Positions 25,644-35,393 are shown, numbered from the stretch's first letter. The stretch: DNA of 64,000 nt from JADJPL01 sp040382095 (GCA_040382095.1 JBEIGB010000007.1:1-64000); one strand, 5' to 3'. Numbers and translations are program-made. Notes: a model not told the origin generated them from the sequence alone.

Positions 25644-28517
25644 CTACCCCTCCACTACAATATTGATCATGCGTTTCGGAACGACCACAACGCGCTGGAC
25701 TTGTTTACCTTCTATCCATTTGCGTACCACTTCCAGCTTAAGGACGGCTTCCTGCAGCTCCTGCTGACCAGAAGTGGCCGGGAATTCCACTGATGCCCTC
25801 CGCTTTCCATTCACGCTGACCGGGTATTCGATCATATCTTCTTCCAGGTAAGCGGGATTGTATTCGGGATAAACCCCGAGATGTACCGAGCCTTGCCCGC
25901 CGAGTTTTCTCCATAGCTCTTCCGTAACGAAAGGTGCAAAGGGAGCGAGCAGGAGGATCATTTCGCGCAGAACGGCCCGTTTGTTGCAGCCCAGGCGTTG
26001 TAGTTCGTTGGTTGCAATCATAAAGGCGCTTACACAGGTATTGAAGGAAAAGCGCTCGATATCGTCCGTTACCCGCTTTATCGCCTGGTGCAGGATTTTC
26101 CATTCCTCGCGGGAAGGCGCGTCCTCCGAAACGAAAAATTCACCTTTTTTATTAAAAAATAAGCCCCAGAAACGGCGCAGGAACTTATAGACCCCATCTA
26201 TCCCCTTTGTATCCCAGGGCTTGGCCTGTTCGATAGGGCCGAGGAACATTTCGTACATCCTGAAACAATCTGCGCCATATTGTGCCACCACATCATCCGG
26301 GTTGATTACATTATATCTCGATTTCGACATCTTTCCGACTTCCGAAACCGTGTACATGCGGACTATTTGAGTAGCAGGGTCAACAGTGAAGGTACCATTC
26401 TGAAAAACCCAGCCATCGCCCTCCAGCACCGCATTGTGGAATTCCGGGCGCCAATCCATCAACTGACGGATACCGGCCTCGTCCAGGAAAGAATTTGCGG
26501 CGCCATAATCTTTTACAAACTCGATCGGGATCGGGACTTTTGTAAATGATGTGCCTGCAGCCGATTTTGCATGGACAATAGTAGCACAGAACAAGTGGAC
26601 CTTTCCATCAGAATGCCCGGTCTGCATATATAAGTGTTCGATTGTACCCTGTATCATCCCCTGGTTGATCAAGCGGCGATAAGGTTCCTTCGTAGGGACC
26701 CATCCCAGGTCGTAAAGAAACTTATGCCAGAAACGGGAGTACATGAGATGCCCCACGGCATGCTCCGTACCTCCGACGTAGAGGTCAACGTCCTGCCAGT
26801 AGTTTACGGCCTCCCGGGAGGCAAAGACATCGGTATTTTCAGGATCCATATAACGGAGGAAATACCATGAAGACCCGGCAAAACCAGGCATCGTATCCGT
26901 CTCCCGCGTCCATCCGTTTGGCAACACTGCCCAGGCTTCGTTGCGGGCGAGTGGGGACTTAATCCCCGAAGAGGGCTGAAAATCTTCCTGGACAGGCAGT
27001 TCCAGCGGGAGTTCTGCTTCCGAAAGCGGCCATGCCACACCATCCAGATCATAGACGATCGGGAAAGGCTCGCCCCAATAGCGCTGCCTGCTGAAAATCG
27101 CATCGCGCAGCTTATAATTCACCTTGCGCCTGCCCAGGCCGCGTTTTTCGATATCCTGCAGCGTACGCTCGATCGCATCGGGTACCTCCATACCATCGAG
27201 ATAGCCTGAATTGATCATGATACCGAGCTTATCCTGCCGGGTGGCTCCGGGATATTTGGATTTATCTATAACATCAATGATTTCCAGCCCGAATTTACTG
27301 GCGAAAGCCCAGTCCCGGTCATCGTCGCTCGGTACTGCCATGATCGCCCCGGTACCATAATCTTTAAGGACATATTCCCCGATCCAGATGGGGATTTCCT
27401 TTTGGGTAAAGGGGTTAATGGCATAGCTGCCCAAAAATGCCCCGGTCACTTCTTTAACCTCTGCCATACGTTCTCTTTCGGACCGGCTGCGTACATAGCT
27501 GAGGTATGCTTCGACCGCTTCCCGCTGTGCAGTGCTGGTCAATCCGGGGACCAGGTCGTGCTCAGGTGCAAGGACCATGTAGGTAGCACCGAAAATTGTA
27601 TCCGGGCGCGTGGTGAAAATTTCGATTTTCTGGTCAGACCCTGCGATATCGAAAAACATCTGAGCCCCTTCCGAGCGGCCAATCCAGTTGGCCTGGGTCC
27701 GCTTCATCGCATCCGAAAAATCCACCTCGCTGAGATCCTGGAGCAGGCGTTCCGCATACGCCGTAATACGAAGCGACCATTGCAACATCGGCTTGCGCTC
27801 TACCGGATGGCCGCCGCGCTCGGAAACCCCGTCTTTGACTTCATCGTTTGCCAGTACCGTACCCAATGCCTCGCACCAGTTCACGAAGCTTTCCTTTCGG
27901 TATGCCAGCCGGTAATTCATCAGAACATCGGATTTTTCCTTCGGCGTCATGGCGCGCCATTCTACCGCGCTGAACTCCGCCACATCCCCGCAGGCAGCAT
28001 CAACACCACTACTGCCGTGCTGGTCGAATATCGCTTCCAACATCTCGATCGGACGCGGCCTGGCGAGTGACTTATCGTAAAAGTGATGAAAAAGCTGTAA
28101 GAATATCCACTGCGTCCACTTGTAATAGGTGGGGTCACAAGTGCGTACTTCCCGGTCCCAGTCGAAGCTGAAACCCAGGTTGTCGAGCTGCTGACGATAG
28201 CGCTCAATATTTGTGGCCGTGGACGCTGCCGGATGAATACCTGTCTGGATAGCGTATTGCTCTGCCGGCAGCCCGAAAGCATCGTAGCCCATTGGGTGCA
28301 GTACGTTGAACCCCTTTAGCCTTTTGTACCGTGCATAAATATCAGAGGCGACATATCCCAATGGGTGTCCGACATGCAGCCCTGATCCGGAAGGATAAGG
28401 GAACATATCCAGGACGTAATATTTAGGCCGCCCGCTCTCGTTGCTGACTTTATAAATTTTTTCTGCTTTCCAGATTGCTTTACAATTGGGTTCAAACCCT
28501 TTTGGATGATACTCCAT
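25644..28517 (-). CDS. leuS: Leucyl-tRNA synthetase
   Basis: From ATG 28517 the protein has 957 residues and starts MEYHPKGFEPN; the frame is open 12 codons further, but this start aligns better with the family. It is a class I synthetase with HVGH (HIGH motif) in GSGLHVGHPLGY, a connective editing domain with the Thr-rich IFTTRPDTIFGATYMV, the WYFLRYMDPEN block before the second half of the active site, and KMSKSRYNVINPDD. It charges tRNA-Leu and edits mischarged products. The length is typical for Bacteroidota. No frame break was seen. It is divergent from the thioredoxin-like lipoprotein gene across about 320 bp that hold no other gene. Confidence 0.98.
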   Translation of the reverse strand: MEYHPKGFEPNCKAIWKAEKIYKVSNESGRPKYYVLDMFPYPSGSGLHVGHPLGYVASDIYARYKRLKGFNVLHPMGYDAFGLPAEQYAIQTGIHPAASTATNIERYRQQLDNLGFSFDWDREVRTCDPTYYKWTQWIFLQLFHHFYDKSLARPRPIEMLEAIFDQHGSSGVDAACGDVAEFSAVEWRAMTPKEKSDVLMNYRLAYRKESFVNWCEALGTVLANDEVKDGVSERGGHPVERKPMLQWSLRITAYAERLLQDLSEVDFSDAMKRTQANWIGRSEGAQMFFDIAGSDQKIEIFTTRPDTIFGATYMVLAPEHDLVPGLTSTAQREAVEAYLSYVRSRSERERMAEVKEVTGAFLGSYAINPFTQKEIPIWIGEYVLKDYGTGAIMAVPSDDDRDWAFASKFGLEIIDVIDKSKYPGATRQDKLGIMINSGYLDGMEVPDAIERTLQDIEKRGLGRRKVNYKLRDAIFSRQRYWGEPFPIVYDLDGVAWPLSEAELPLELPVQEDFQPSSGIKSPLARNEAWAVLPNGWTRETDTMPGFAGSSWYFLRYMDPENTDVFASREAVNYWQDVDLYVGGTEHAVGHLMYSRFWHKFLYDLGWVPTKEPYRRLINQGMIQGTIEHLYMQTGHSDGKVHLFCATIVHAKSAAGTSFTKVPIPIEFVKDYGAANSFLDEAGIRQLMDWRPEFHNAVLEGDGWVFQNGTFTVDPATQIVRMYTVSEVGKMSKSRYNVINPDDVVAQYGADCFRMYEMFLGPIEQAKPWDTKGIDGVYKFLRRFWGLFFNKKGEFFVSEDAPSREEWKILHQAIKRVTDDIERFSFNTCVSAFMIATNELQRLGCNKRAVLREMILLLAPFAPFVTEELWRKLGGQGSVHLGVYPEYNPAYLEEDMIEYPVSVNGKRRASVEFPATSGQQELQEAVLKLEVVRKWIEGKQVQRVVVVPKRMINIVVEG

Positions 28518-28838
28518 AACGCGTATTCCTGATGTTAATTTATCTTTGGGCAAGCAACCGCGCTGCCTGCTTTATGAGAGTGCGAAAATAGGAAAAAAAA
28601 GAGACTAATCCCTGCAGAAAGGCCGGAGGGTGAAAGCCAATTTTTTTTTCTTGGCACACCCCATGGAAACGGCATCAAATTTGCCAAAAAAACGTTATTA
28701 CGAGGTGCGGCTTGTACAGCCCTGGCATCCAATATCGTCTTTACCCCCATCGCATGATGTGCCCAAAAAGGCAACCACCATTTTTATCCAAAAAACCATC
28801 CTGCATTTACAAAAAGATAAACCAAACGACGTAATTGT

Positions 28839-29390
28839 ATGAAAAAACTGTTTATTACCATCTTGTCCGTTGCCCTGCTATCCCTGGTCGCTTGTACGCC
28901 CAGGACCAGCCAAAGCCTCCCGGCAGCTACCCCGGCCCTCAACCAGCGCGTCACTTCATTTGAAGGCGAAACGATAATGCTGGGGCAGGTCAACCGTTCC
29001 GGTTTTCAGGAAGCTCCTTTCAAAGGTTGGTTTGAACCTGGATATACCGAGTACAAACCCCGCGAAAGTGCGCTGGAAGGGGTCGCAAGTGCTTTGAAAA
29101 ATGTTCGGATTACCGTGTTTATGGGCACCTGGTGCAGCGACAGCCAGCTCGAAGTACCCCAGTTCTACCGCATCCTCGACTACCTGAAGTTTCCTGAAAA
29201 AAACCTCCAGGTATATGCCGTGGACAACCATCCCGACCGCAAAAAAACGACCCCCGGGGGGGAAACGGCCACTAATAAAATCGAGTATGTGCCTACCTTC
29301 ATTTTTTTCCGCGACGGAAAAGAAATCGGGCGTATCACGGAGTATCCGCAAAAATCCCTCGAAGCCGATATGGCGACCATCGTAAAATAG
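28839..29390 (+). CDS. Thioredoxin-fold lipoprotein with WCSDS active-site variant
   Basis: The 183-residue protein has a lipoprotein signal (lipobox LVAC, Cys19). A thioredoxin-like domain covers about 80-180: MGTWCSDSQLEVPQF (WCSDS at 98-102), VDNHPDRK, and VPTFIFFRDGKEIGRI with the cis-Pro usual in the fold. The second active-site cysteine is Ser, so disulfide exchange would have to be monothiol. Envelope-located Trx-fold lipoproteins are common in this phylum; the partner is unknown. The gene is alone, with a degenerate palindromic repeat after its end. Confidence 0.82.
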   Translation: MKKLFITILSVALLSLVACTPRTSQSLPAATPALNQRVTSFEGETIMLGQVNRSGFQEAPFKGWFEPGYTEYKPRESALEGVASALKNVRITVFMGTWCSDSQLEVPQFYRILDYLKFPEKNLQVYAVDNHPDRKKTTPGGETATNKIEYVPTFIFFRDGKEIGRITEYPQKSLEADMATIVK

Positions 29391-29420
29391 ACCAGCTGCG
29401 ACAGCGTCCGCAAGGGAAAC

Positions 29421-29580
29421 GGGTTGTGTGGAAAGGTGCTTCTGCCACCAGAGGTATCTGATGCCATTAAATAATATTTTGAAAGAATGCTGTCTTTATT
29501 GATGATCCTTTGAATTAAAATTAACAAAAACAGCGTTCTTTCAAAACTTCGTTTCACCGCCTTCAGCTGCGAAAAATTCC
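29421..29580. repeat. Nested palindromic repeat, decaying copy
   Basis: The left outer arm GGGTTGTGTGGAAAG is clear. The central hairpin at 29477-29546 pairs TTTTGAAAGAATGCTGT with ACAGCGTTCTTTCAAAA (one G-T type pair). The right outer arm is lost. It lies between convergent 3' ends (thioredoxin-like lipoprotein and amidase). Confidence 0.65.
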
Positions 29581-29709
29581 CCCTTGCTCATACGATTTTT
29601 TGAAGGAATGCAAGCTTCGCGGCCAAACAAGCCGTTATCTGAGACAAAAAAGTCATTTTTCAGCTCGTGACGATCCCGCTGCAACAATCCGGATAAAAGT
29701 TTATCGAGC

Positions 29710-31359
29710 CTAAAGCTTAGGGCGTTCCCGATGGTGCGAGGTGGCATTTTGCAATGCCTGTGCCACCAGCAGCGCCATGCCCTCCTCGTATAACTTAGCC
29801 GTAAAGGAAATACTGGTCGGGCGGCCATTGGCCTGGGAACCATTGGGGATTACCACACAGGGGTGTCCGGTAAAATTAGTAATTGTGAGGCTGCTGCCAG
29901 TCCAGGAAGGATGGACATACACATCCACTTTGGAAAACACTTCCCGATGTACCGCCTCGATAAGCTCTGCACGCCTTCGGTTGGCCTGGATATACTCTAC
30001 TGCCGGAATAAATCGGGCACTGCGGAACACATTTGGCCAGGCATTCCGGATCTGGCGCACCATCAGGTCGTCTTTACCGCTACGGGTGAGGTCGTCGAAT
30101 GCCGCCGCACCTTCCGCTTCCAGGATGAAGCGGATATCCGGCAGTGGCGGAAGCTTTACGGGGATCAGCTCAAAGCCCAGTTCGCGTAGCCGGGCCAGAG
30201 AAAGGCTGTCCTGTTTTCTGAAAGCGTATGTCCTTTCAAAGTCTTCCTTCAGATATCCGATCCGCAGTTTCCCCGGGTTGTCGCTGCTGTTGAAATTAAA
30301 AGGGACATCAACAACGGAACGGTCTTTTCCGTCCGGGCCATAAATAGTGTGGAATACGATCGCACAGTCCTCCACCGTCCTGCAAATCGGCCCGATTTTA
30401 TCCATTGACCAGGATAATGCCATGGCTCCGTGCCGGCTAACCCGTCCGAAAGTTGGCCGGAGGCCGGTGACCCCGCACGTCGTCGCAGGGGAAACGATCG
30501 AGCCAAGGGTCTCCGTACCGATGGCAAATGGGAGCAGCCCGGCAGATACGGCAGAAGCAGAGCCGGCAGAAGAACCACTTGAGCCAGTCCTGGGGTCCCA
30601 GGGGTTTTTGGTCACCCCTCCATACCAAACATCCCCCCAGGCCAGTTCGCCGAGCGTGAGTTTAGCGATCAAAACCGCCCCTGCCTGTTCGAGTTTCTGA
30701 ACGACCGTGGCATCGTAATCGAGTACCTGATCTTTATATGGCACAGCGCCCCAGGTCGTCTTATACGCTTTTTTTGCCAGCAAATCTTTTGCTCCATAGG
30801 GAATACCGTGCAGCAAGCCTTTATAATTGCCAGCCCTGATCTCCGCATCGGCACGGCGGGCCTGGGCAATGGCGAGGTCCTCCGTCAGGGTAATCACGCA
30901 TTGAAGCTGGTCATCGTATTTTTTGAGGCGTCCGATGAAAAAACGGGTCAAGGTTTCAGCACTGATTTTACGGGTACGCAGTAATTCGGCCAACTGCCGC
31001 ACCGAATACCAGGCGAGCTCTTCCATATCTGCAGGTAGCCCCACCTGACCGGGTTTGGAAAAAACAACAGGCCGCTGGTCAGCCGGTGGAACATATCCCA
31101 TCGGCATCGGGTTGAAAGTAAGTACCGGCGAAACGGCATTTTCAAAAGGCATCTGCCGGAGTGATGCAAATGCCCTGCGGTTATCCTCCACATCGGGCAA
31201 CAGCGAATCAATCTCTGCTTGCGTAAACTCGAGGTCCATAATCCGGGCAGCCCCCCGGATATCATCCTGTGTGAGTTGATCTGCAAGCCACGGCCCGGAA
31301 AAAGCGCCGAGCAGGAAAATACAAAGGGCAATCAGGAGGGTAAAAAAGTTGTTCTTCAT
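29710..31359 (-). CDS. Amidase signature family enzyme, membrane-anchored or exported
   Basis: The 549-residue protein starts with an N-terminal hydrophobic segment (FFTLLIALCIFLLGAFSG) acting as signal or anchor. The amidase signature fold shows the catalytic Lys in GIPYGAKDLL, the Gly/Ser-rich GSSGSSAGSASAVSAGLLP and the nucleophile region TETLGSIVSPATTCG, which form the Ser-cisSer-Lys triad. Members hydrolyse diverse amides. The spacing is wrong for a GatA role: there is no gatB or gatC nearby, and GatA is not exported. The substrate is unknown. It is divergent from the aspartate kinase gene, with 94 bp between start codons. Confidence 0.88.
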   Translation of the reverse strand: MKNNFFTLLIALCIFLLGAFSGPWLADQLTQDDIRGAARIMDLEFTQAEIDSLLPDVEDNRRAFASLRQMPFENAVSPVLTFNPMPMGYVPPADQRPVVFSKPGQVGLPADMEELAWYSVRQLAELLRTRKISAETLTRFFIGRLKKYDDQLQCVITLTEDLAIAQARRADAEIRAGNYKGLLHGIPYGAKDLLAKKAYKTTWGAVPYKDQVLDYDATVVQKLEQAGAVLIAKLTLGELAWGDVWYGGVTKNPWDPRTGSSGSSAGSASAVSAGLLPFAIGTETLGSIVSPATTCGVTGLRPTFGRVSRHGAMALSWSMDKIGPICRTVEDCAIVFHTIYGPDGKDRSVVDVPFNFNSSDNPGKLRIGYLKEDFERTYAFRKQDSLSLARLRELGFELIPVKLPPLPDIRFILEAEGAAAFDDLTRSGKDDLMVRQIRNAWPNVFRSARFIPAVEYIQANRRRAELIEAVHREVFSKVDVYVHPSWTGSSLTITNFTGHPCVVIPNGSQANGRPTSISFTAKLYEEGMALLVAQALQNATSHHRERPKL

Positions 31360-31378
31360 AATAAACGCGTTATCTCTT

Positions 31379-31386
31379 TATCTTTG
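31379..31386 (+). promoter_or_regulatory. Putative -7 box of the aspartate kinase gene (TATCTTTG)
   Basis: An exact TAnnTTTG match 67 bp before ATG 31454. A TTG at 31349-31351 is farther upstream than the usual -33 spacing. Confidence 0.45.
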
Positions 31387-31453
31387 CAAACCGGAGAAGG
31401 GACTTCATGCCCCCCTTCGAAGTACCAAAGTACAAAAAACGCAGTATTGCAAT

Positions 31454-32779
31454 ATGAAAAAGAATATCAAAGTGTTCAAATTTGGCGGCGCATCGCTGAA
31501 AGATGCTGCTGGTATCAAAAATGTAATGTTTATTCTGCAGGAATATCGCACCGAACCCCTGTTGATTGTAGTTTCTGCAATTGGCAATACCACCAACCTC
31601 CTGGAAAAAGTAGTGGAAGCCCACGCCCGTCAAACCGGCAAAGCCCAGGAGCTGTTGGACGATATCCGAAAAGCCCATCACCACATCATGGGCGAACTCT
31701 TCCCCGCCCACCACGAAGTGTACGAGCTCATCAACGATACCTTCGTGGAAATCGAATGGGTTCTGGATGATGCACCCCATCCCAACTACGACTACATGTA
31801 TGATCAGATCGTATCTGTGGGCGAATTGCTTTCCTCCAGGATCGTCCATGCCTGCCTCAATACCTCGGGCTTGCCCTGCCAATGGCTGGATGCCCGGGAT
31901 GTTGTCCTTACCGATGATATTTTCCGCGAAGGCTGGGTACAGTGGGACGAAACCGAAGAGCGAATCGCGCGTACCGTCCATCCTATGCTCGACAAAGGCG
32001 GCTTCGTCCTCACCCAGGGGTTCATCGGCAGTACAACAGAAAATTTTACCACCACCCTCGGCAGGGAAGGTTCAGACTATACGGCAGCTATTTTTTCCTT
32101 CTGCCTCAATGCCCAAAGCATGACCATCTGGAAAGATGTGCCCGGCGTACTCACTGCTGACCCCCGCCTCTTCGAGAATGTCGTCAAAATTGACCGTCTT
32201 TCTTATAACGAAGCTATTGAAATGACCTACTATGGTGCCAAAGTAATCCACCCCAAAACCATCAAACCCCTCCAAAATAAAAGTATTCCCCTGTATGTCA
32301 AATCCTTCATCCATCCGGAGGGAGAAGGTACCTGTATCTCAGACGAGGCAGAAGAACGCTATCCTCCTATCGTGACTGTAGAGCGCAACCAGGCGCTACT
32401 GTTTATCTCTACCCGCGATTTCTCCTTTGTTGCAGAACACCACATTAGTTATTTATTTAATATGATTGCGGAAATGCGCCTCCAGGTCAACTTGATGCAA
32501 AATTCGGCAATCAGCTTTAACGTTTGTGTAAATGACACTGACGATAAGGTGGATCGGTTTGCGGCGCGCATCAAAGAGCAGTTCAAGGTGGTTATCGAGC
32601 GTGGGTTGGAATTATACACGGTGCGCCATTACCAGGAAGATGTCCTGGCCAATCTCCGCCGTGGGAAAATGGTGCTTATCGAAGAGCGGACGACCGGAAA
32701 TATGCAGATGGTAGTCAAAGACCTGCCGGTGATGCAGCGGCGCGCCGTACCACTGCCCAGTGCAAAAGATATTGTCTGA
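31454..32779 (+). CDS. lysC: Aspartate kinase (monofunctional)
   Basis: From ATG 31454 the protein has 441 residues; an open frame extends to 31349, but MKKNIKVFKFGGAS is the natural beginning. The kinase domain (about 1-290) shows KFGGAS, LLSSRIVHACL, a GREGSDYTAA substrate/ATP segment and the catalytic-core VPGVLTADPR. An ACT region follows (about 300-430). It phosphorylates L-aspartate in the first step to lysine, threonine and methionine. No homoserine dehydrogenase domain or neighbouring pathway gene is present, so the regulatory amino acid is unclear. A two-tier hairpin follows the stop. Confidence 0.92.
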   Translation: MKKNIKVFKFGGASLKDAAGIKNVMFILQEYRTEPLLIVVSAIGNTTNLLEKVVEAHARQTGKAQELLDDIRKAHHHIMGELFPAHHEVYELINDTFVEIEWVLDDAPHPNYDYMYDQIVSVGELLSSRIVHACLNTSGLPCQWLDARDVVLTDDIFREGWVQWDETEERIARTVHPMLDKGGFVLTQGFIGSTTENFTTTLGREGSDYTAAIFSFCLNAQSMTIWKDVPGVLTADPRLFENVVKIDRLSYNEAIEMTYYGAKVIHPKTIKPLQNKSIPLYVKSFIHPEGEGTCISDEAEERYPPIVTVERNQALLFISTRDFSFVAEHHISYLFNMIAEMRLQVNLMQNSAISFNVCVNDTDDKVDRFAARIKEQFKVVIERGLELYTVRHYQEDVLANLRRGKMVLIEERTTGNMQMVVKDLPVMQRRAVPLPSAKDIV

Positions 32780-32788
32780 TTTAGCCTT

Positions 32789-32852
32789 GTTGCGACAGGT
32801 CGGCATGGGCGGGTTTTGCACAAGCCTTAACCCGCCATAATCCTGTCTCAAC
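32789..32852 (+). terminator. Two-tier hairpin between lysC and tilS
   Basis: The outer stem is GTTGCGACAGG (32789-32799) with CCTGTCTCAAC (32842-32852). The inner stem is GGCGGGTT (32808-32815) with AACCCGCC (32829-32836). It fills most of the 91-bp gap between the two genes. It lacks a T-run, so it may be a processing or attenuation structure, not a classic terminator. The same 11-mer recurs in reverse at 41683-41693, just before the glycosyltransferase start. Confidence 0.5.
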
Positions 32853-32870
32853 AGCGCGATATATAATCAA

Positions 32871-34211
32871 ATGGATATTGACCTGAAGGCATCGCTGGCT
32901 GCTCTGACCGGGGCCCCACCTGACGGGCAGCGCTTTCTCCTGGCAGTGAGTGGCGGGCTGGACTCTGTCGTACTGGCACATCTCTTCAGGCAAAACGCCC
33001 TCGAATTTGGTATTGCCCACTGCAACTTCAGCCTGCGGGGCGGCGATTCGGGTGCGGATGAGGCCTTTGTCGGCCAGCTTGCCGGCGAATTGGGGAGTCC
33101 TTTTTTTTTCCGGCGTTTTGATACCCGTGCGTATGCCCGCGCGGTCGGTGCCTCCATTCAAATGGCCGCCCGCGAACTGCGCTACCAGTGGCTGGAAGAA
33201 GTCCGCTGCGCAGAAGGCTATGACTGGATCGCGACCGCCCACCATCTCGACGATACCCTGGAGACCTTTTTCATCAATTTCATCCGGGGTGCTGGCCTGC
33301 GCGGGCTTTCCGGTATCCCGGCAAAAAACGGGCAGGTAATCCGGCCGTTCTACCGCCTGTGCCGAGAAGACCTGGAAAAGTATTACAGACTCAACCAGCT
33401 CGTACACCGCGAAGATCACTCCAACGCCGAAACAACTTACCTACGCAATAAAATCCGGCATCATATTATCCCTATCCTCCGGCAAATAGCACCAGGTATC
33501 CTAAAAAAGTCTGCCCATAATTTTGAATCGCTGCACGACGCGCTGCTCCTCTATGACCATACCCTGGAAAAAATCCGCGCCGCTACCTGTGTTATTTCAG
33601 GGCAGCGCATTCTCCTGGACTGGACGCAAATCGAACCCTTGCCTTCACCTGCATCGATCCTCTTTGAACTTCTCGCCCCCTTCGGCCTCAATGCCGCCCA
33701 GTGCCGGCAAGCGTGGGACATCCGTTACGGCCAGCCTGGAAAATCGTTTTCTTCCGGTACCCACATCCTCCTGATTGACCGCGACCGCTTTATCCTGGAA
33801 CCCTGTAAAAATAATCCTCCACAAACGATTGCTATTGAAGCTGGTGAGCAGGAAATCCTTTTTCCTGAAGGCCACCTGCACTTTGACTGGCATACCGGGG
33901 ATACGCCTGGCGACAAAAATACCGCAACCATCTCAACAACTGCCCTCTCCTACCCGCTCATACTCCGGAAATGGCGCCCCGGCGACCGGTTCTGCCCTGC
34001 CGGAATGGGGGGCAAACACAAAAAAATTCAGGATCTGCTCACCGACCTGCGCCTGGACCGCTTGCGCAAACAGCGCATCTGGGTACTGGAAAACGGCGAC
34101 GGTAATATCATTTGGGTAATCGGTACGCGTCAGGACCAGCGTTTTGCCTGTTTAGCGCCCACTGCGGATTCTTGCCTCCAAATCCGGTTTTTTCCAACCG
34201 AAATTGCGTAA
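32871..34211 (+). CDS. tilS: tRNA(Ile)-lysidine synthase
   Basis: This 446-residue enzyme has the PP-loop ATP-binding motif SGGLDS at 27-32, HCNFSLRGGDSGADEAFV, the family marker TAHHLDDTLETFFINFIRG and FYRLCREDLEKY. The C-terminal tRNA-binding domain includes LRKWRPGDRFCPAGMGGKHK. It attaches lysine to the wobble cytidine of tRNA-Ile(CAU), changing its decoding from Met to Ile, and is essential in most bacteria. The downstream T9SS gene has a -7-like box overlapping this stop codon, so they are probably separate units. Confidence 0.95.
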   Translation: MDIDLKASLAALTGAPPDGQRFLLAVSGGLDSVVLAHLFRQNALEFGIAHCNFSLRGGDSGADEAFVGQLAGELGSPFFFRRFDTRAYARAVGASIQMAARELRYQWLEEVRCAEGYDWIATAHHLDDTLETFFINFIRGAGLRGLSGIPAKNGQVIRPFYRLCREDLEKYYRLNQLVHREDHSNAETTYLRNKIRHHIIPILRQIAPGILKKSAHNFESLHDALLLYDHTLEKIRAATCVISGQRILLDWTQIEPLPSPASILFELLAPFGLNAAQCRQAWDIRYGQPGKSFSSGTHILLIDRDRFILEPCKNNPPQTIAIEAGEQEILFPEGHLHFDWHTGDTPGDKNTATISTTALSYPLILRKWRPGDRFCPAGMGGKHKKIQDLLTDLRLDRLRKQRIWVLENGDGNIIWVIGTRQDQRFACLAPTADSCLQIRFFPTEIA

Positions 34212-34216
34212 TTTTG
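34209..34216 (+). promoter_or_regulatory. Putative -7 box (TAATTTTG) of the T9SS thioredoxin-like gene
   Basis: An exact TAnnTTTG match 76 bp before ATG 34292, overlapping the last bases of tilS. No clear -33 element. Confidence 0.4.
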
Positions 34217-34291
34217 TTATCTATTTTATCCTTTGACTTTCTAAAAGGAGAGCATTCATCGTTTCACCATCATCGAAAAAACCAAACGCTT

Positions 34292-35350
34292 ATGAAAAAT
34301 TGGACCTTTACCCTCTTTTTCACCTGCCTCTCCGGTATTCTGTGGAGCCAGGATATTCTGGTACCCCGCGTCCAAAACTCGCTGGTCACCAAAATGACCG
34401 CAACCTGGTGCAGCATTTGCGGAAGTACCGCCTGGGACAACTACAAATCCCTTGCCGGCAGTCTGAATACCAAAGCGCTGGTAATGGCCGGGCACTCCAG
34501 TACTTTAAGCTCCCTGTACAGCCCTACTGCCGAAAAACTGATTCAGAATTTTGAGCAATCCCTGAGCCACCCGACCTTTTTCTACAATACCAGCAGAATG
34601 GGTTCAAGTGGTACGACAATGGTCAACAATATCACAACTAATGTCAATAATGCCAATAAAAACGCGCCTCAGGCACAAGCCGGCCTCATCGCACGTCTTG
34701 ATCCGGGTACGCGGGAGCTGGCCGTTCAGTCGCGTGTAGAGTTTTTTCAACCGCAGCAAGGCGAATATTATTACGGCCTCTATCTCCTGGAAAAATCGGT
34801 AACCGCCTCTCAGGCAGCCCGTTCTTCCAATGAAACCCACCAGAATGTCATGCGCATCGCCTTACATTCAAATACATTCGGCGAGCTACTCGCCAACGGT
34901 AATGTCGCAGAGGGCACGATTAAAGGGATGATTACCACTTTTCCCCTGCCGGCCAACTTTAACCCGGCAAACCTCATCGTCGCCGGGATTATCTGGAAAA
35001 AGAATGGCACAAAATTCGATTTTGTCAACCTGAACTATACCAGCCAGATCAGCACATCTGTGACAGGCACAATGGATGTAGCATTATTGCAGGGTTTCAA
35101 TGTCCTGCCGAATATCATTTCCGATGGCGCACTGGTAACATTAGACCTCCCGGCATATTCCGGCAATACTGCACTGGAACTCTTCGATGTCTTCGGACGC
35201 AAAGTCCATACGGTTTTTCAAGGCCGTTTGCAGGAAGGGGAACACCAGTTCCGCCTCGATCGCAGCGCATTTCAGGCACCGCCAGGATATTACCTCCTGC
35301 GCCTGCGCCATGGAGCAGCACAGTCGACAAGGCAGTTGTTGTTCCACTAG
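34292..35350 (+). CDS. Secreted thioredoxin-like protein with T9SS sorting domain
   Basis: From ATG 34292 the protein has 352 residues and a signal peptide (MKNWTFTLFFTCLSGILWSQ); the open frame upstream overlaps tilS and is not used. Near the mature N terminus MTATWCSICGSTAWDN gives a CxxC site as in Omp28/thioredoxin-like exported proteins. The last 85 or so residues are a type A sorting domain (NTALELFDVFGRKVHTVF ... PPGYYLLRLRHG ... RQLLFH). T9SS would export it and attach or release it at the surface, so the CxxC acts outside the cell. The function is otherwise unknown. Confidence 0.85.
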   Translation: MKNWTFTLFFTCLSGILWSQDILVPRVQNSLVTKMTATWCSICGSTAWDNYKSLAGSLNTKALVMAGHSSTLSSLYSPTAEKLIQNFEQSLSHPTFFYNTSRMGSSGTTMVNNITTNVNNANKNAPQAQAGLIARLDPGTRELAVQSRVEFFQPQQGEYYYGLYLLEKSVTASQAARSSNETHQNVMRIALHSNTFGELLANGNVAEGTIKGMITTFPLPANFNPANLIVAGIIWKKNGTKFDFVNLNYTSQISTSVTGTMDVALLQGFNVLPNIISDGALVTLDLPAYSGNTALELFDVFGRKVHTVFQGRLQEGEHQFRLDRSAFQAPPGYYLLRLRHGAAQSTRQLLFH

Positions 35351-35393
35351 CCCCAAATATTTTGTACATGACCCCGCGACAATTATCTGAAGC

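Noticed and set aside
28630..28842. Plus-strand frame of 70 codons between leuS and the lipoprotein gene
   Set aside because: It overlaps the next gene's start and has no domain or plausible signal.
29710..31359. Amidase as GatA (Glu-tRNA amidotransferase subunit)
   Set aside because: It has an N-terminal signal or anchor and lacks neighbouring gatB or gatC; generic amidase is safer.
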